From Pardosa pseudoannulata (taxonomy: Eukaryota > Arthropoda > Arachnida > Araneae > Lycosidae): a stretch of 64,000 nt of DNA. The notes under the pieces are model-generated. The model was not told the DNA's origin. It searched no databases and was given only the letters and a program-made list of their open reading frames with translations. The DNA lies in contig CM063506.1 in assembly GCA_032207245.1 (NCBI GenBank), positions 45,835,909 through 45,899,908 of the forward strand. Reading direction: 5' to 3'. Positions 47,324-57,990 of this stretch are shown one piece after another; within the stretch, counting starts at the first letter, position 1, and each line of letters opens with the position of its first letter. A program made the translations under genes and the position numbers.

Positions 47324-48220
47324 TTACAGCACCTGGATATTTGAATTGATTAACTCTGTCACAAGTTCCACCACTGTATTCAATGTATTTTATATTTCGG
47401 TATGCCTCCTTTTTTTCTTGTATTTAACATGGGCCCACATACTTCTCTTTAAACAATGTTTCAGAAAAAAAAATCTGTGATAAGGAGTTTTAAGAAGAAA
47501 ATATTAATATTTAATTCTCCAAATTCCAAAAACGTAACAGTGAAAGAACCGAAGTTTCTGAGCTTAATGATAAAAATAATTCTGCAAAAAGAGAGACGCT
47601 ATTCTAAACTTTCAACATCCCAAAAAAAAATCTAATTACGCAATAATGACATATACAGTGTTGACAACAGATTCCTGAAAACACTAAAATTTATTTAATT
47701 TTAAAAATAGAATACAATTTTTTAAAATAAATTTCATTAAAATATCAATAGGAAACACCAGGTACCATATTTCTCTTGGCCCTATTCATTCACAGTATTT
47801 TCCTCTTACTAACTTTGTCTTTCATTGCTAAGCATCTCACGTAAGTCTCAGTCGTTTTTAACCTCCAAAAGGAAATATAAACTTTCATGTACATTTATTA
47901 AATTTCCTCAAAAATACCCTATTGGGGGATCGAAAAAACAGAATTTGCAAGAAAGTCGATGTAACAGTAAAATAAAGTTTCTAACATCGGATTGTGTTGC
48001 GTTTCTAAATTTGGCATGATATTTGGACAAAGAAAATTTCATATATGGTAGTTTTGAAATGTACAATTCCCCTAAATGCAGTAAATCTTGTCTATAATGA
48101 CACTACAGTGATCAAGAAAAATCAAAGGGTAGCTGTTAGAAATAGTTTCATTATTTAAGCATTTATGATTCTGTATGAAATGTTTGTATGATTTCTTAGT
48201 CTGTATAACTATTTAACTGA
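47324..48220. other. Mostly unassigned
   Basis: AT-rich. The last 95 bp (48125-48218) is similar to 49722-49806, a shared flank upstream of the Helitron 3' end. Confidence 0.4.
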
Positions 48221-48815
48221 CTAGCATATAGCCCGTCATATGACGGGATCAGTAAAATTTTTAATTTTCCAGAATTGTAAAGAACCCTATGAGACAGGTA
48301 AAAAAATTGTTTTTCTTTTTGGCTGAGAATTACCATTCAACAAAAATAATCGATTAAAATTATCACATATGTACTTAATCTATTATTTAAGTCAAATAAA
48401 AAAGAAAATTATTTATGCAATATCTAAGTGTAGTGATAAAACGTATGAAAATAATGCAGAAAATATTTAAATAATTTAAAATAAGAAATGATAAAATGAG
48501 ATGGTTAAAGGAATAAAATCATAATGCTAGAAAATAATTGTTATTTTTACCTATTTATTATGTGATAAGTTGATAAATTTAATAGCTTGCTCTTCAAATG
48601 GGGCTTGATATAATGGCATTAAACCCTCGAAAAGGGGACCGATTTACTTCAGAATCGGATCTATAATTTAGGAAAAGATAAACTTTACTCGCTTTGAATT
48701 TTGCGAACCCTAACTCTTCAAAAATCCAATATGGATGCTCTATCCATTTCCGGTCCAACAGCTGCATAACTTCGAGGACAGATAACGTAGGCTATTATTA
48801 CATTACGTGAAGAAA
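48221..48815 (-). mobile_element. Helitron-like family 1, minus-strand copy
   Basis: On the minus strand it ends with CCCGTCATATGACGGG (48232-48247), CTATATG and CTAG followed by T. The body matches 33060-33796 back through CCCCTTTTCGAG. The probable 5' side near 48800 matches the 49250-49465 copy (GGCTATTATTA in + reading). Confidence 0.7.
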
Positions 48816-49057
48816 GTTTAAGGATACACAACATGAAATGTTTATGTGGCCAAGGACATCCGTAAAGCAATACGTAAATTTAATAAAATAAAAATAATAA
48901 AAATTATAAAAAGTTGAAAAAATAGTAAAAATTAATTTTAAAAGTAATAAAACAACTTTCGGAATAAGGATAAAAATTGGCTACGTCGGGGATAGAACAG
49001 TCAACCCCAGAAGTACGATGATCAAGTGGGTGGACATTCTACCAAACATACAACGCT

Positions 49058-49138
49058 CGGCTTTAAACTGTAGGTCCCAGTCTCATTAGCTCTTGTGTGC
49101 AAAACATTAGACCTTAGCGCTCCAAACCAAACCAAACC
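49058..49138 (+). mobile_element. Tail-only retro-insertion (SINE-A/LINE-A shared tail)
   Basis: The 81-bp insert begins exactly at CGGCTTTAAACTGTAGGTCC, where the sequence common to SINE-A and LINE-A begins, and ends CCAAACCAAACC. It is bounded by the perfect 14-bp duplication AAACATACAACGCT (49044-49057 and 49139-49152). It is a minimal target-primed insertion, 5'-truncated from either parent. Confidence 0.9.
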
Positions 49139-49249
49139 AAACATACAACGCTGCACGTTGTGAGCGAACTAATTAGAGTATATGAAGTTAGGTAGTCAAG
49201 TAGAAACAGTCCAGAAATTTAAATATTACTCTCCGCTTTTGCCATCCTA

Positions 49250-49465
49250 TCAAGAATGAATTTCGTATAGAATAAGTGGAAGGATAAGGCTTAAAATAAT
49301 AGCATTAAACGATCGAAAAGGGGGGGATGGGGGGATTTCGAACTCTCTTTCAATTTTGCTAACTCTAACTCATAAAAAATCCAATATGGATGCCTGTGTC
49401 CATTGCATTTACAACCGCTTCAGAAATTTGCGGACAGACAACTTAGGCTATTATTATATAGGGGA
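49250..49465 (-). mobile_element. Helitron-like family 1, 5' part
   Basis: On the minus strand it starts TCCCCTATATAATAATAGCC after an A, as Helitron 5' ends begin with TC after A. It aligns with 48590-48815. The 3' half is missing or diverged. Confidence 0.55.
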
Positions 49466-49520
49466 TTTAAATTTAAGACATATATAACCGTATTTACATT
49501 TGTATAGCGCTATATTTTTA

Positions 49521-49990
49521 AAACATTTATGAATAAATCTTTTAAATGTGCGTTATATACGGAATAGTTTTTACCATTTGTAATAACAGGATATAAGTAT
49601 GAATAAAGACGGGTATTCAAGAAAGAAAATATCAAGTTAAAAATCACATTACGTAGTAGATACAATTTTGTTTCACTGCTATTAAACCTCCTTACTCCCT
49701 TACTTGTACAAAAAAATAGAAGGATAGCCGTTAGGAATAGCTGCATTATTTACGCATTCATGATTGTGTATGAAGTGTTTATATAATTTCTTAGTCTGTA
49801 TAACTCTTTATAACATTTATGGATAAATCTCTAAATGCACGTTATATAGCGGAATAGTTTTTAAGACATGTAATCACAGGATATACGTATGAATAAAGAC
49901 AGGTATTCAAGAAAGAAAATATCAAGGTAAAAATCATCTTACGTAGTAGATAAAATTTTGTTTCACTGCTATTAAACCTCCTTACTCCGT
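49521..49990. repeat. Partial tandem duplication, 290-bp offset
   Basis: 49521-49700 and 49811-49990 are about 90% alike (ATTCAAGAAAGAAAATATCA, TTTGTTTCACTGCTATTAAA, CCTCCTTACTCC). The 110 bp between contains the 48125-like flank. Confidence 0.85.
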
Positions 49991-50228
49991 TACTTATACA
50001 AATAAAAAATGGAATCACAAAAAATTTTTTTTTGTTTTAATTGTAATAGAAATACCTAGTTTGGTCATTCCTGAACCAACTTTGACTAGTTTCTCTATTA
50101 CATTTGTATGTTGAAGTAAATATTAACTTTGAAACTTTAAATATCTATTTTCACAATACCTGATTTAATTTCGGCTAGTTTCGATCTGAAATCTACATAC
50201 GTGTGTACTTATTCTACTGTAGTCAATG

Positions 50229-51095
50229 GTATAATTATTTATTAACAATGAGCAATAATGGCAATTGTGTAAAGACAATCACAACTTTTATTTAACCCTC
50301 CGAATGGAACACATCGAGGAAAAAAAATCTCCAAAAATACACTGAAGGTTTACTGTGTCAGTAGTCAAGTAGTCTATGATTTTTTATTTCACCCTTAGTC
50401 GATTAGAATGGAATACGGGAAGCCCACCCTCGTTATTGTTCCTTTACTAAAGGTTACAAATAGATATTATAGATTGATAATTTGTAATACACATAAAGTC
50501 TCGAAGATAAGAATTAATAGATTCTAAAAATTCAAATAAAAATATTCTTTGAGATACTTATTTATATTTTTCACGAATGTCATCCAAGATATTTAAGTGG
50601 TGGAATTAGAGATACATCTGCTACCGTAAAAGAAATACTTCTAATTAGAGATTTACAAAGCTCCGAAAAGCTATTAGCGTCTGTGTGGAGGTAGGGGTGG
50701 ATCTATCAATGAATGTCAGTGAAAGAGGTGTGCAGTTTCTAAACAATCGACCTGATTCTCCTACCACAAAACTCTATGGGGGAAAGTACTAGCAGAAATG
50801 TACACTACATCCATTTTCGGAGAATTTTTGGAAGTCGAAAACTGTACGCAACAAACGGTTTTAAAACACCATCGGTTTGCCGGAATTGTACGTGTGAATC
50901 GCTTAGAGGGTTAAAGATACTTGTTATAATTATTTATTAGCAATGAGCAATAAAGGCGATTATGTACAGAGAATCACAAATTTTATTTAAAGATACTCGT
51001 TATAATTATTTATTAGCAGAGTAGTAACGGCGAGTATGTAAAGACAATCTCAACTTTTGCCTAAAAATATTCGTTATAATTATTTATTAGCAATG
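50229..51095. repeat. ~70-bp tandem repeat interrupted by a MITE
   Basis: Units start TATAATTATTTATTA(A/G)CA and contain GAGCAATAA, GTAAAGACAATC and ACAACTTTTATTTAAAGATA. There is one unit at 50229-50295 and about 2.5 more from 50912. They are separated by the element at 50296-50910. Confidence 0.85.
50296..50910. mobile_element. TTAA-flanked MITE, family 9, inside a minisatellite
   Basis: TTAA lies at 50292-50295 and 50911-50914. The ends are CCCTCCGAATGGAACAC and, on the other strand, CCCTCTAAGCGATTCACAC. The following repeat units carry the uninterrupted TTTATTTAAAGATAC, giving the empty site. Confidence 0.88.
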
Positions 51096-51788
51096 ATATG
51101 AATGCATAAGACGGCAGCATTTAATCGAAGACACACGTTCCTTGCTTGTGGAAGTGATTAAAATATCTGGAGTACATATTAAAATTAAAGTCTACATATA
51201 GATTAATTCTGCCTTAAAGCGCCGGTCTCATGAAAGTCGTTTAATGTTAATCACGATTAATCTATATTTAAAAAGATAATTGCATCCCACCATTGGTTGA
51301 CTCCATGATGCACCATTGGTTAATTACAGTTAGCCTTTAAACGACTTTGGTGAGATCGGCTCTATAATAGCTGTATAAGTAAAAATAAAATAAACGTACT
51401 ATCCTTGCTGACTATTCTCGTTTACTTAAAACATCGATTAAAGCTATTTTATAAAATTCAGCTATGAAATAATTTCGTTGTGACGTAATAACGTCAAACT
51501 CCATCGTTTGCGCAGAAAAAAGAACATTTAGATTAAAACAATTTTCACTTGGGGGATAACGAATACCTCCGTTAATTATGATTCTACGAGGATGAAATTT
51601 GGAAAAATTACGCAGTTTCTTTTAATACTGGAATAATTGTCTCGACCTTTAATTTTTCTTTGCATGATGATGGAAATTTCTATCATAACATTTAGTGAAC
51701 AAAAAAATGTACCGAAAACAAGTGTACTGTAAATTGGTTGGTGATAGCAACTTTTTTGTGGATTATTATGTAATAAGGACAATAAGGA
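51096..51788. other. No feature seen
   Basis: A short inverted pair, TCGTTTAATGTTAATCACGA and ACCATTGGTTAATTACAGTT with GCCTTTAAACGACTTTGGTG around 51230-51350, may be a decayed TIR element. Nothing else was recognised. Confidence 0.35.
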
Positions 51789-51798
51789 ACGTAGCTTT

Positions 51799-52759
51799 GG
51801 TTGGTTGGTTGGTTGATTGAAGTTTAATGGCGCTAAATCCTCCAGGGACAAACTGCGCCAAACAAGATGAGAAAATAAACTAAAGACGAAATTTAAATAA
51901 AAAATTTTGTCAAAAAATAAAATTGAAGGTTCTAAAACGGATTACAGTAACAATAAAAATATAACATTCAACAGAGAGCACGAATAAAAATTGAGTTATA
52001 TACAGATTAACAAGAATTCAAAATTGAGTGAAGAATTAGGAATATAAGTTATAAAATAATTAAAAAATTAAGAAAATACTGAAAAAAAAATTTTGAAAAT
52101 TGAAAGATTAAAAATTGAATGTTAGATAATTTAATAAAAATCAAAAATCATATTTCAGTGTAAAAGCCATTTCGACGAAGAAAAGGGAACAAGTTTGGAT
52201 GTGGAGTTTCCCCGATGATTAAATTAAGTTTCGGCGGTAGATTACCAAAAAATTTTATATACATTGATTTTAAACAAACAGAAGAGGTTAAAATATGTGC
52301 GACTGTGTAAGGTGTCTTGCAATACGCACACTGTGGAGGAGCTTCACCTAGCAAAAGATGGGCATGGGTGAGTCTGCAATGACCCACTCGTAAACGAGTG
52401 AGTATTACGTCATGTCTCCTAGAAGGGAGTTGAGGCCATTTAATTATCTTTGTTTTAATTTCCCGCAGTTTATTTGAAGGAATGTTATCCCAGGAAATCT
52501 GCCATTTTTTGTGTAAAAGATCTTTGATGTAATTTTTCAAGTCAGGATAAGGAAGACCAGTGTTGAGAAAGTCACTTGCAGACCTGGTAGCCATGTCCAC
52601 AAGTTCATTGCCTTTAATGCCGACATGAGAGGGAACCCAGCTAAAAACTAGCGAGATTCCCATGGAAGTAAGGTTAGTTATTGAAGTAAGAATTTTGAAA
52701 ATAACAGGATTGTTACCATTATTTGATTGCAATGAATTTAAAACACTTTGGGAGTCTGT
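51799..52759 (-). mobile_element. LINE-B insertion, 5'-truncated, with 10-bp TSD
   Basis: The duplication ACGTAGCTTT lies at 51789-51798 and 52760-52769. On the minus strand the insert starts ACAGACTCCC, inside the RNase H domain, runs through an ORF to 52148, a 350-bp 3' UTR, and ends AATCAACCAACCAACCAACC. It is a typical target-primed, 5'-truncated insertion with an intact reading frame, so fairly young. Confidence 0.9.
52148..52759 (-). pseudogene. LINE-B ORF2 C-terminus (RNase H plus zinc-knuckle tail)
   Basis: The frame is open for about 204 codons from the truncation point. TDSQSVLNSL holds a catalytic Asp of RNase H, and VFSWVPSHVGIKGNELVDMA is the PSHxGIxGNExxD motif with the last Glu/Asp residues. 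A C-terminal region follows with SRRHDVILTRLRVGHCRLTH, then CAYCKTPYTVAHILTSSVC, a C2HC-like motif common in I/Jockey-type LINEs. The endonuclease and reverse transcriptase domains are absent because of 5' truncation. Confidence 0.9.
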
Positions 52760-52769
52760 ACGTAGCTTT

Positions 52770-53393
52770 AAAACAATCAAATGTCACAATCATTATACCG
52801 AGTCTGAACTTGTCACTCCGGTGCTAGTTGTAGTTGGAAGAAACGCGCAACGTGGAATTAATTTGTCTAAATAAGAATAGCTTTTTAATTATTATCAAGA
52901 ATAAAATTATACAAAGATTATACTGTTATATTATTTTATTTACTTATTTGTGTTGAGCTTAACACGAAAATTTCAATGATGATGGATATTCCTATCATAC
53001 TCATTTTAAATTATTTTATATTATACACTGGACTTCACTTAATACCATCGCGGTTAATGTTATCAATCGCTTATTGTTATCGAAATCACTTGGTCCCGAT
53101 TTTCTCTATTCATTTGTATGTTAAAATTATCGATTTATGTGATCGTTGCATCGGTTAATGTTATCAGTTTTCGAACCTTATTTTAACTGGCAAAGGTATA
53201 TTCACAATGTATTCAGAAGAACCCATTCTTTTCTTCCCCTTCGCTGTTGTTTGAATTTCCGAGAATTCTCCCTCTTTTTATCTATGGAATGGGAAATGAT
53301 CAATGGAGTGGAAAATTTTCACGTTCCTGGAATTTTTCAGAAATACGCACACCTTGCTGGTGGTCAATGGTTTCATATAAGCAGAAGGCAAAT
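52770..53393. other. No feature seen
   Basis: AT-rich, without recognised repeats or coding sequence. Confidence 0.4.
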
Positions 53394-53405
53394 CATTCTT
53401 ATAGG

Positions 53406-53585
53406 TAGGTTGGTTGGTTGGTTGGTTTGGAGCTCTACGGTCTACTGTTTTGCACACGAGGGCTAATGAGATCGGGACCTACTGCTTAAAGCCGATTCCG
53501 AACGGCTACGAACATCCATGCCATAGTGGGATTCGAACCTATGGTACCGACGATCAGCGCCCTAACCAATCGGCCAACGTTCGGC
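53406..53585 (-). repeat. SINE-A, full length, perfect 12-bp TSD
   Basis: The minus-strand copy has the A box, B box (GGTTCGAATCC), linker, tail and (CCAA)n end. The perfect target duplication CATTCTTATAGG lies at 53394-53405 and 53586-53597. It differs little from 46329-46504, so it is recent. Confidence 0.93.
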
Positions 53586-53597
53586 CATTCTTATAGG

Positions 53598-54379
53598 ATC
53601 TGAAGAAAGAGGAAATAAATGAAGAGAACATCAAATATATCGTTGCAAGCCTAAATATTTAATATAAAATTCGTACAAATTTGCTTTACATCTCTCAACA
53701 ACTGGAGAGAAAATGAAGTGAACAGCTTACAATACAAAAATGGCAGAATGAATAGAATAATGTCTCGAGATGCCATCAGGAAAAAAGGAAAAGTCAGAAA
53801 TGAAATAGCTGCATTTGCTTTTGCACGAGGTAATATTTTGAGTTACGTCGCCGCAGATCTGATAAGATGCATATTCAAATATTATGCCTTGATAGCTTAC
53901 ATGCAGCTTGTCGATATGGACGTCAGAAAGTGAAATGATTCAACATTAAAACTAAATATCAAAATTTTAAATCGTTATGACAGGTTACCAAAAATGAGTC
54001 AGAGCAATGCTGCAGCGCAGTTAAACATTTCTCAGCCTATGAACTGCATTGAATGTGTTGAAACGTGGAGTACAACACCGCTCCGATGACTTGAAAAAAA
54101 AAAACATTATGATTACGAACGATTAATCAATGAGTTTCAGAGAAAAAATTGTAGACAGTCAACAATTGATCAATTTTTTTTAACTATGTATACAATTCTT
54201 ATGTTTTAAAAGATAATATAAAGTACATGAATATAAAGTGAGTTTTTAAATTTTATTTTGAAATTGATTACCGGTGAATTAAAGAGGAGGGGGGGTAAAT
54301 TTATCTAATTTTGTATATCGTTTATTGTTATCAAAATCACGGTTTCCTAAACTGATCAAATTAAGTGGAGTCCACTGTA
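53598..54379. other. No feature seen
   Basis: A 71-codon ORF at 53718-53933 has no recognisable domain. The rest is AT-rich. Confidence 0.35.
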
Positions 54380-55556
54380 CTAGACGACCCGATAGACCTT
54401 GTTCTGTTTTAACGCTGTAAATCCAAAAATTGTAAAATTTTTTAAATAAATTATCAATTGGACCATTTTGATGGAAAAGTAAGGAAAAAAGTTATTTTAA
54501 AAATACTTGACGCCACCACGCGCACAGATAGCATGCATACTTGCAGTAAGTTTGATTTTTTCTGGATAATATTTTGTCATAACATATTTGACGCGAAAAA
54601 CTTGCAGCAAAACTCCTGCTAGTTAGACGGAACAAAAAATGACCACTACTTTGCAACGTAAGTTTGCTGCAAAACTGTGGCAATCTTGTTATGACAAACT
54701 TGGAGCAAGCGAAAATTCCCATCATGAGAGTTAAGTTCACAGCATGAGAGTTAAGATAAAGAGCGCAAACGTTTTCCGGCCAAAGACAAGAATGACCACA
54801 TGGCGGACATGAAATTCCGGAAACCGCTATGGATCTTTTAAAAGGCATTTATTATTTTAATAATTCAAGTGTGGTTATATTTTAAAGTAGCATTTCTCTA
54901 TAATTTGCAACTATCTAAAATTTCTAATAAATTAAATAGATGTGTTAATTTTATTAATTCATTAAGCAAGGTTTTCGTTTTTAAGCACGTGTATTGTAAT
55001 TTGCATGACTAGTTTGCTGCAAGTTTGATAAGACAAGTTTGCTGCAAGTTAGAGGTCAAGTTTGCTGCAAGTTGGAGGTATGGTGACTTCGAAGTTTGCG
55101 TAGACTTGCTGCAATCTTGTTTCAAACTTGCAGACTTGTCATGCTGAACTTGCTGCAAGTTTGCAGGCTTGCAAAGCAAGACTGCTTCAAGTTTGCTGCA
55201 AACTAAGTTTGCTATGTGGGAGTACAATCCTCAGAAACGTAATTAGATTAAATTAAAATTCACACATCGCCTGTACGGGGATTCGATCCTGGGACTTCTC
55301 GTACTGAAGCTCGTTGCGCTGACCACTGCGCCATAGATACGGTGGCAGTGAAGGGTTTCGAGCGGCTTTATAATAATCTCAATAAGCGTGCAATTTTCGA
55401 TATTTATAAAAAAATATTCTCTATCGGATCAAATTGTGAATCTAAACCATTCTCGAATCAATTTAATTACATACACAAAATTGCATCAAAATCAGTCCAG
55501 CCGGTTAGAAGGAGTTCTATTACAAAAACACGGAAGAAGAATTTTATATATAAAGG
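54380..55556 (-). mobile_element. Helitron-like family 2, interrupted copy
   Basis: On the minus strand it begins near TATATATAAAATTCTTC, a TC-TATA type 5' end. It continues through GAACTCCTTCTAACCGGC and the tRNA-like segment (TGGCGCAGTGG, GGATCGAATCC) to CTAG at 54380-54383, followed by T. A 695-bp insertion lies at 54527-55221. The uninterrupted relative is 57029-57500. Confidence 0.7.
54527..55221. mobile_element. Tandem-rich MITE-like insertion
   Basis: It interrupts Helitron family 2 between GCACA (54522-54526) and GTACA (55222-55226), a probable 5-bp duplication with one mismatch. The ends GATAGCATGCATACTTGCAG and (other strand) CCACATAGCAAACTTAGTTT are loosely inverted. The interior, especially 55010-55210, is built of variants of AAGTTTGCTGCAAGTTTG in both orientations. 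Confidence 0.75.
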
Positions 55557-56384
55557 TAATTATTTGTAATTAACTAGAAATAGATATTTGATACCTTTAT
55601 TAGGCGTTAATATCTGCTTTTATATTAACTGTTAGTGAAGGTTCATTTAACCCATTACAGATCACTAACATAAATTCTTATGGAATTAATTAAATTAGTT
55701 TATAAATATTATCTATGATCTTTATATATCTAAAATATATGAAAACTTTTCTTTAGATTTATTAGCGGTTTCCTTATAGGAAACATAGGAAGGTTTGAGG
55801 GGTAATTTACCTGATAAACTCTTTCTTTGTGAACACAATAATTTCTTAATTTTTTATTATATTAGAAGAGCAATAACTATCCTTAAAATGGTATAAGAAA
55901 TAAATTAACAGTTTATAAGCAATGTTTAGATACGTATTTTTGGGATGTTACAGATGAGAAAAAATGTTTTACTGATTTTCTAAGTACAGCAAGTTTAGAT
56001 TCTTATATTTAAAAATGATAAATAAATTTAGTGCAGTTCTACCATCTGTTATAAGTTTAAAATGCTAAAATACTAAAAAAATATTAAAAAATTCATTCAT
56101 ATTTGATTAAAAAGCAGAGAAATTATGTGTAATAGGTGGTTTCTCTGAGAAACCGCTGTCCGCTAAAGGGTTAACTAAAGTTTTCCTTTTGCGTAACCAT
56201 TTAATCAATATATGCAATCGTAAGTAAGATAACATTATTAATTTATAAATAATACTAAATATTTATATTAGTAGTACATAATTATTGTCATTTTGATATG
56301 GTTTTCTGATTACTATAAGTATTGAACTTACTCTTGATGTTTAAAGACATACATTTTACTGTACATGAATTAAATTATTTAGTA
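55557..56384. repeat. Repeat unit U, copy 1 (with MITE)
   Basis: TAATTATTTGTAATTA, TATTTGATACCTTTATT, GTTAATATCTGCTTTTATAT and later CAATCGTAAGTAAGATAACA and ATTTTGATATGGTTTTCTGA recur in the same order at 57500-57830, and more weakly at 57811-57990. The unit follows Helitron family 2 in both places. Confidence 0.8.
55651..56170. mobile_element. TTAA-flanked MITE, family 10
   Basis: TTAA lies at 55647-55650 and 56171-56174. The ends are CCCATTACAGATCAC and, on the other strand, CCCTTTAGCGGACAGCGG. The second copy of unit U has a single TTAA at 57588-57591 in the matching context, so this is a proven insertion. Confidence 0.88.
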
Positions 56385-57028
56385 TTGTTTAATATGAAAA
56401 AAGAAATATATTCTAGGTTCCAATAAAACTGCATACATCACTATGAAGTTTGTACATATAAAAAATGACATATATACATAAAGAATTAAACTTTGAAAAC
56501 ACCATAATGTTCCACAGAATATTGATGATCGCTTTAAAATTTTATACAACTTCGATATAACTCTTTAAAATATCAATATATTTTTACATTTGTACAGATT
56601 AACAAATATAGAATGTAATCATTTGTGAAACGTAAAATTATTGGCAAATGCATTCCGACACTAGGAGAAGAACCAATAAATCCCGAGCAAAAAGGCTACA
56701 GAACGAAAACAAGCAGCATTGGAAATGTGATTTATTATCAAATGGCAGTTCTTTGAAAATCTAGTACTTTTTAGTACCAGTGGTAACTCATTTAGTTCAG
56801 AATAAACGACTCGGCTGTACTTCGGAGCTATGTCTTTGACAGATGTAGGGACAGATTTGTTTTTCGTTTTTTTAGTTTAAAGTAAAACTTTTAACGATTA
56901 ATATATTGAACTAGAAGGGAATAAATTTATATATAATTATTTAAAAGTTAATCACAAACACCGTATCAAAATGAGCAATATTGAAATTGTTCTTGATGTT
57001 TAAAGACGTAAATTTTGATATACATGTA
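56385..57028 (-). repeat. Repeat R, inverted partner of 40661-41310
   Basis: It is the reverse complement of 40661-41310 with scattered substitutions. It ends at the CTAG of the Helitron family 2 copy at 57029, just as the other ends at the CTAG at 40657-40660. Confidence 0.85.
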
Positions 57029-57500
57029 CTAGACGACCTAACAGACGTTGTCCTGTTTTAATGCTGTAAATCTAAAAGTTGTAAAATATTTTTAAATAAA
57101 TTATAAACTGGATCATTTTGATGGAAAAGTAAGAAAAATTATTTTAAAAATACTTGAAGCTACACGTGTACAGTCATCTCAAACGTAATAAGATTAAATT
57201 AAAATTCCCACATCGTCTGTACGGGGATTCGATCCTGGGGCTTCTCGTACCTTGCACTGACCACTGCGCCACAGATACCTTGGAAGCGAAAGGTTTCAAG
57301 TGGCATTATAATAATGTCAATAAGTGCGCAATTCTGGATTTTTAACAATAAAAACATTTTCTATCGGATCAAATGGTGAATCTAAACCATTCTCGAATCA
57401 ACTTAATTACATACGCAAAATTTCATGAAAATCATTCTAGCCGTTTAGGAGGAGTTCTGTTACTAACAGAAGGAAAAAAGAATTTTATATATAAATATAA
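57029..57500 (-). mobile_element. Helitron-like family 2, uninterrupted copy
   Basis: The 3' end is TCTAG-like (CTAG at 57029-57032 in reverse) after a weakened AACAGG/CTGTT stem. The tRNA-like segment at about 57205-57285 keeps TGGCGCAGTGG and GGATCGAATCC with a possible TCTGT/ACAGA acceptor stem. The 5' side ends TATATAAAATTC. It provides the empty-site sequence for 54527-55221. Confidence 0.7.
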
Positions 57501-57990
57501 TTATTTGTAATTACCTAGAAATGGATATTTGATACCTTTATTCGGTGTTAATGTCTGCTTTTATATTAATCGTAAGTGAAGGTTCGCTTAACTATAGTTT
57601 CCCTATTGCGTAACTATTTAATGAATATATGCAGTCGTAAGATAACATTATTAATAAATAATTCTAAATTTTTATATTAGTAGTACATAATTATTGCCAT
57701 TTTGATACGGTTTTCTGATTACTATAAGTATTGAATTTACTATTGATGTTTAAATACGTACATTTTACTAAACATTAATTTAATTATTTAGTATTAATTA
57801 AATAAGGATATTTGCTTAGGAATATTTAATTCCTTTGTTCAATGTTAATATCTGCTTTTATATTAATTGTAAGTAAAGGCTGTTTTTATGTAAATTGTTA
57901 AATTACGTAAAATCTTCCTTTTTCATAACTACTTAATAAATACATACGACCGTAAGATAACATTAATCTACAAATAATTCTAAATATAAT
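57501..57990. repeat. Repeat unit U, copies 2 and 3
   Basis: 57501-57810 matches 55557-56384 without its MITE. 57811-57990 is a shorter third copy with GTTAATATCTGCTTTTATAT and GACCGTAAGATAACAT. Confidence 0.75.

Noticed and set aside
55010..55210. Regular short repeats as a CRISPR-like array
   Set aside because: The repeats of AAGTTTGCTGCAAG are variable, occur in both orientations, have no constant spacer length, and sit in a transposon in an animal genome.
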